From the NCBI GenBank assembly GCA_905182865.1, contig CAJJCY010000004.1:620001-684000 (forward strand): a stretch of DNA of 64,000 nucleotides, written 5' to 3'. The position numbers and the translations under genes were made by a program. Under the pieces are notes generated by a model. That model was not told the DNA's origin. It did no database searches and worked only from the letters and a program-made list of their open reading frames with translations. The DNA is from an uncultured SAR324 cluster bacterium (GTDB lineage: Bacteria; SAR324; NAC60-12). Positions 60,926 to 64,000 of this stretch are shown in pieces; the stretch's first letter is position 1; every line of letters begins with the position of its first letter.

Positions 60926-62336
60926 TCACGACAATTTGAGGAGTGGCCGGGAAATCATCGTCAAGGTTGTGTAGGGTGACATCCACATTGGAATTCAGGA
61001 AGAGGTGCTTGACTTCACTCTCAGTGAGGGCACGGTTATAAAGACGTACTTCATCTATTTTTCCATTAAAATGATCGCCAGCACTTATTCTCTTTCTATT
61101 ACCGATTCTGACATCTGTTACTGACCAACTTGCAGGTTCAGCGAAATTTAAATCATCAGTTAGTATCCCATTTATGTAAACTTTTATATTCGTTGAAGAT
61201 GTTTTTATAACAGCAATATGTGTCCATTCATTTGGAGGTATAATTCCTGTGGTTGGTTGAGCAACTAAACCAATTGCAGATTGATCTCTATAAACCAGCT
61301 CGATTCCTCCATTATCTACAGACCGAGGTATAATAGAAAACATCGGATTATTTGATGTCGAGCTGCCTTCCGCATAGATGCTGCCACTTCCGGAACCATT
61401 CCAATAAACCCAAGATTGAAACGTAAAGTTTGCCAGACCACTCACAGCATTTGTAGATGGTAAACTCAAATAGTCACTTGAACCATCAAACTGATATGCC
61501 TGATTCGCATTTGCCGTGCGATCCGTTGTCAAGGTTGCACCGTTCACTGTGCCGAGATTGCTATTTACACTCTCATCATTTGCGTTGCCATTGAAGGGAT
61601 AGTAAGCCACTAAACCGTTTTCAGCAATGGAACTCAGCTTAACTTGATATTGCTGATGTCCATCTGAGTTATTATCATCAACTCCGGTGACTGTCACAGT
61701 TTGAGCTGTGTTCCAGTTAGCCTCTGTGAAAGTGAGGGTTGCCGGGCTGACTGTTCCTTCTGACGTATTACTGCTTGAAACAGCTACTGTAACATCTGTA
61801 TCATCGTCAAGGTTATGCAGTGCCAGTTGGGTACTTATTTGATCAAATTCAATGATGGCATACTTACTACTACCACAGCTTACATCATCCCAAGCGCCAG
61901 AAGTTCTCCAGATATAACCACAAGAAGCACCGCTATGATTGGGGTTAGCACCTTGCCATTTATTCGTATAATCGGGCCATGTTGCATTACTCCAGCCTTG
62001 GCAACCACTAGAACCACAAAGATCATCGGTTAATCCGTTATCACCACTTGTAGTCCCATTATCCCAAACCCATGTGTTACTAGTGGCTATGTCATTAGCT
62101 CCAATCCATGATTCACCATATGGAATGCGGAATATAGCTGTCAACCAGTCATTCTCTGCTTTAGTGTTTATTGTTGTAAGGTATCCTCCTAAAGCAGTTG
62201 CAATGACTTTACCTTGTGCCCAAGTCGTGGCAGCACTTGTCAAAGCATAAGTGTGACCATTGAAGGTTTTCAAAACTTGTATATTTTGATCAAGGATAAC
62301 ACTTGCAACAGAGGAGAGAGTTCCTGTTGTTAACAA
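60879..62336 (-). CDS. Giant-protein segment: C-type lectin and LamG domains (485 residues)
   Basis: Residues ~15-170 form a C-type lectin fold: FNGHTYALTSAATTWAQGKV, GGYLTTINTKAENDWL, SWIGANDIATSNTWVW, KWQGANPN and the closing GAWDDVSCGSSKYAIIEF (a WND-like calcium motif). A TVTVTGVDDNNSDGHQQY module follows. Then comes a LamG/jellyroll domain: GLVAYYPFNGNANDESVNSN, YQFDGSSDYLSLPS, TFQSWVYWNG, EWTHIAVIKTSSTNIKVYIN and KIDEVRLYNRALTESEV. These are sugar- or surface-binding modules in known proteins, which supports an adhesin. The last residues overlap the first beta-helix segment out of frame. Confidence 0.75.
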   Translation of the reverse strand: MLTTGTLSSVASVILDQNIQVLKTFNGHTYALTSAATTWAQGKVIATALGGYLTTINTKAENDWLTAIFRIPYGESWIGANDIATSNTWVWDNGTTSGDNGLTDDLCGSSGCQGWSNATWPDYTNKWQGANPNHSGASCGYIWRTSGAWDDVSCGSSKYAIIEFDQISTQLALHNLDDDTDVTVAVSSSNTSEGTVSPATLTFTEANWNTAQTVTVTGVDDNNSDGHQQYQVKLSSIAENGLVAYYPFNGNANDESVNSNLGTVNGATLTTDRTANANQAYQFDGSSDYLSLPSTNAVSGLANFTFQSWVYWNGSGSGSIYAEGSSTSNNPMFSIIPRSVDNGGIELVYRDQSAIGLVAQPTTGIIPPNEWTHIAVIKTSSTNIKVYINGILTDDLNFAEPASWSVTDVRIGNRKRISAGDHFNGKIDEVRLYNRALTESEVKHLFLNSNVDVTLHNLDDDFPATPQIVVSGVAVQLRNFVSTKQ

Positions 62337-62493
62337 GTTGACTTCATAATCCTGGTGTCCATCTGAAATTATGTCATCAACTCCTGTGACTGTTACTGTT
62401 TGAGATGTTTCCAGTTGTTCGGCGTGAAAGTGAGGGTCGAAGGGTTGACGGTTGCTTCTAAGGTATTGCGACTTGCAACATCAACCGTAACAT

Positions 62494-63213
62494 CTATATC
62501 ATTGTCCAGGTTATGCATCTCAACGATTGCACTTTTTGGGCATCGCAAGTACGAGTTATAAATGGAAAATCTGAAGAAGATTGAGGATTCAATGTTTCAT
62601 ATGCTTTCCCCCCTGAATATGGATTACCATGACTTGTATATGGTAATCCTCCGACAATCTCAATGACATATTTAGTCCCTGAAACTAGCTCTGCCGGATC
62701 ATCAAATTCAAAAAGTGTTAAATCTTGCCAATTACTTGAGTTACTAGGTCCACTGACAATTCCTCCTGATACTGAAAGCACCACACCATTGAAAGCCTGA
62801 TTATAATCGTTATCAGTAACCCACTCCCTTATATTTAAATAAGCATCCTTGGCTGATGGATGAGTTGTATAGTAATTTTGAAATTCTACTGAAGTTAATA
62901 TTCCATCAGATATAGCTGTAAAGCTTTGACCTTTCTGAGTTCCCGAAGTTCCTCCGGATGGAGATACATTATTAGAAGCATTAGTAGCACAATTAGTGAT
63001 TGCTGACAAGCTGATTTGATAGTCCTGATGTCCATCTGAATTTGAGTCATCAACTCCTGTTACTGTGACTGTTTGAGCTGTGTTCCAGTTATCCTCTGTG
63101 AAAGTAAGGCTTGATGGACTGACAGTTCCTTCTGCGGTATTACTGCTTGAAACTGCTACTGTAACATCTGTATCATCGTCAAGGTTGTGCAGTCCAACAG
63201 ATTGCACTTTCAC
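62494..63213 (-). CDS. Giant-protein segment: TVTVTGVDD module and beta-sandwich (239 residues)
   Basis: It opens with HNLDDDTDVTVAVSSSNTAE and NTAQTVTVTGVDDSNSDGHQ, a ~60-residue module seen three times (63200-63000, 62520-62340 in broken frames, 61815-61630). A ~150-residue beta domain follows (GQSFTAISDGILTSVEFQNY ... FDDPAELVSGTKYVIEIVGG), like the carbohydrate-binding-like sandwich often found between such modules. Confidence 0.65.
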   Translation of the reverse strand: MKVQSVGLHNLDDDTDVTVAVSSSNTAEGTVSPSSLTFTEDNWNTAQTVTVTGVDDSNSDGHQDYQISLSAITNCATNASNNVSPSGGTSGTQKGQSFTAISDGILTSVEFQNYYTTHPSAKDAYLNIREWVTDNDYNQAFNGVVLSVSGGIVSGPSNSSNWQDLTLFEFDDPAELVSGTKYVIEIVGGLPYTSHGNPYSGGKAYETLNPQSSSDFPFITRTCDAQKVQSLRCITWTMI

Positions 63214-63452
63214 GCAGTTAATCTTCCACCCAGACGAATCTCTGAAATCTGTACTACATTATTTGCTTGACGTGTTGTTTCAAATACCAATTTATAATAC
63301 TGATATGCAGTACTATTATTGAATCTGACATTGGCATAATTAGTTTTACGAGAGGTCGGCGGGTTTAAACCAGCATTCGCAACTATCGAAGCCCAACTAC
63401 TTCCGTCATTTGATCCATACAGAGAAAAACTGGTTGGATCTCGTCCGTCCAC
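63210..63452 (-). CDS. Giant-protein segment: discoidin-like domain, C-terminal half
   Basis: It encodes DGRDPTSFSLYGSNDGSSWA, FNNSTAYQYYKLVFETTRQA and VVQISEIRLGG, the conserved end of F5/8 type C domains. The first half (FDGNTSTKSYNSGGAGTGVI) is on the same strand in the same frame region at about 63460-63580, without a usable start. Confidence 0.6.
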   Translation of the reverse strand: MDGRDPTSFSLYGSNDGSSWASIVANAGLNPPTSRKTNYANVRFNNSTAYQYYKLVFETTRQANNVVQISEIRLGGRLTA

Positions 63453-63589
63453 ATCATTAGCAGTAGTTAAACCTAAAGTAGAAACAGTATATGTTGTACC
63501 TGAGTTAATGATTACGCCGGTACCTGCACCACCTGAATTATAACTCTTTGTTGAGGTGTTGCCGTCAAATGCCTTGTCAACACTTTCGC

Positions 63590-64000
63590 ATAGTCATAAT
63601 CGACCCGCCAAAAATGGTATAAGCACTGCTGTTAAGGTTGTCAGTAATATCCCCTTCATCGGGAGAGTTGATAATTACATTATTACCAACGGTTACAAAG
63701 GTATTGTTTGCATAGATAACATCATACAGAGGAAAATATGTTGTGGTTGTTGTGGAAGTCTGAATTTCCCATGAGGCTCCATTATTCGTTGAGGTTAAAA
63801 TTTTTCCTGAAGCTGCTACTGCAACGAAAGTACTATTCCCGTAGGTAATTCCATTGATAGTAGTTGAATCTCCAGATGTTTTATTAAGCCATGTTGTTCC
63901 ATTTGTTGAGGTGAGGATGGTTCCCGATTCTCCGACCGCAACGAAAGTACCATTCCCGTAGGTAATTCCACTGAGATCTTTAAGAAGCCAATTGTATGTT
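63590..64000 (-). repeat. Propeller blades at the window edge
   Basis: GTFVAVG-type units recur at about 63689, 63821 and 63939 (TYGNSTFVAVAASGKILTST; NGTFVAVGESGTILTSTNG), so a second propeller of at least three blades begins beyond the right edge. It is the most N-terminal part visible. The protein continues outside the window. Confidence 0.65.

Larger units (their letters stand above)
24897..64000 (-). other. Giant exported repeat-protein locus (whole extent in window)
   Basis: All meaningful coding over 39 kb is on the minus strand and consecutive segments share one repeat grammar, so they form one gene of at least 13,000 codons whose N-terminus lies beyond 64000. Domain order N to C: propeller blades (63590-64000), discoidin-like (63210-63580), TVTVTGVDD modules, C-type lectin (61820-62290), LamG (61000-61610), beta-helix repeats (60900-28200), PKD-like (27290-27600), Ser/Thr-rich beta region, membrane and lipobox-like tail. 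The beta-helix grammar is TLTSDxxLSFxxLNLNxxTL-TLGSxTSDLTV, repeated roughly every 100-140 residues. The frame is cut about 50 times, mostly by single-base indels in duplicated parts. The likely role is a cell-surface adhesin or filament. Individual open segments are listed below. Confidence 0.7.

Noticed and set aside
25931-61000. Many plus-strand open frames of 60-180 codons opposite the giant gene (for example 26776-27306, 42615-43151, 43173-43715, 49258-49662)
   Set aside because: They are antisense shadows of a repetitive minus-strand gene: Pro/Ser/Val-rich, repeated with the duplications and lacking ribosome sites. Their near-identity was used only as evidence of DNA duplication.
1-64000. 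Insertion sequences, transposases, integrases, rRNA or prophage genes
   Set aside because: None was recognised on either strand. Mobility near tRNA-Sec is inferred only from the truncated SDR gene.

Overview
The window looks like a chromosomal segment of a Gram-negative bacterium with moderate-to-low GC. It encodes a cytochrome c maturation CcmH, a LapA-domain protein, a type IV pseudopilin, a bactofilin, lipoproteins with lipoboxes and a protein ending in an outer-membrane beta-signal. A selenocysteine tRNA shows that the organism makes selenoproteins. The mix of housekeeping genes with enormous repeat proteins would fit a marine delta/SAR324-like lineage, but that placement is inference; no rRNA or marker gene here proves it.

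Layout. (1) 1-6970: a multigene family of exported MORN-repeat proteins, in two oppositely oriented clusters. Forward genes are at 209-1484 (one frameshift), 1653-2900 and an orphan signal peptide at 2932-3006. Reverse genes are at 3818-5863, 6015-6802 (two frameshifts) and a 3' remnant at 6825-6966. A conserved ~100-base spacer carrying a TTGTAA-N17-TATAT(A/T) promoter recurs between members. (2) 7177-8338: small membrane proteins, an SDR pseudogene abutting the 3' end of tRNA-Sec, and the tRNA itself. (3) 8506-20834: ordinary core genes (lapA-like, ALDH7 dehydrogenase, CBS protein, coaE, a DAGK-like protein, bactofilin, ccmH, a degenerate HAD/kinase-like protein, a WcaJ-type sugar transferase, a pseudopilin with a frameshift, a metzincin lipoprotein, a HEAT-like protein, ilvE and two small membrane proteins). 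(4) 21665-22209: a small secreted protein with a strong terminator.

(5) 22351-64000, all on the minus strand: the remarkable part. One continuous coding locus of at least 39 kb (more than 13,000 codons, N-terminus beyond the right edge) encodes a giant exported repeat protein. From N to C it reads: WD/YCF48-like propeller blades, a discoidin-like domain, repeated 'TVTVTGVDD' modules, a C-type lectin domain, a LamG jellyroll, then about 32 kb of beta-helix-like repeats interrupted by a seven-blade propeller cassette, a PKD-like domain, and a C-terminal region with a membrane segment, a lipobox-like segment and two G(E/Q)G(F/Y)WV motifs. The reading frame is cut by many one-base indels that lie mainly in near-identical internal duplications. 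Comparison between copies suggests many are assembly or consensus errors, though true decay cannot be excluded. The stop codon of this locus lies five bases from the start of a gene ending in an outer-membrane beta-barrel, followed by a small secreted protein. The three look like one operon for building and anchoring a giant surface structure.

Coordinates of open segments in the giant locus are those of stop-free stretches. Starts inside the locus are not biological starts.
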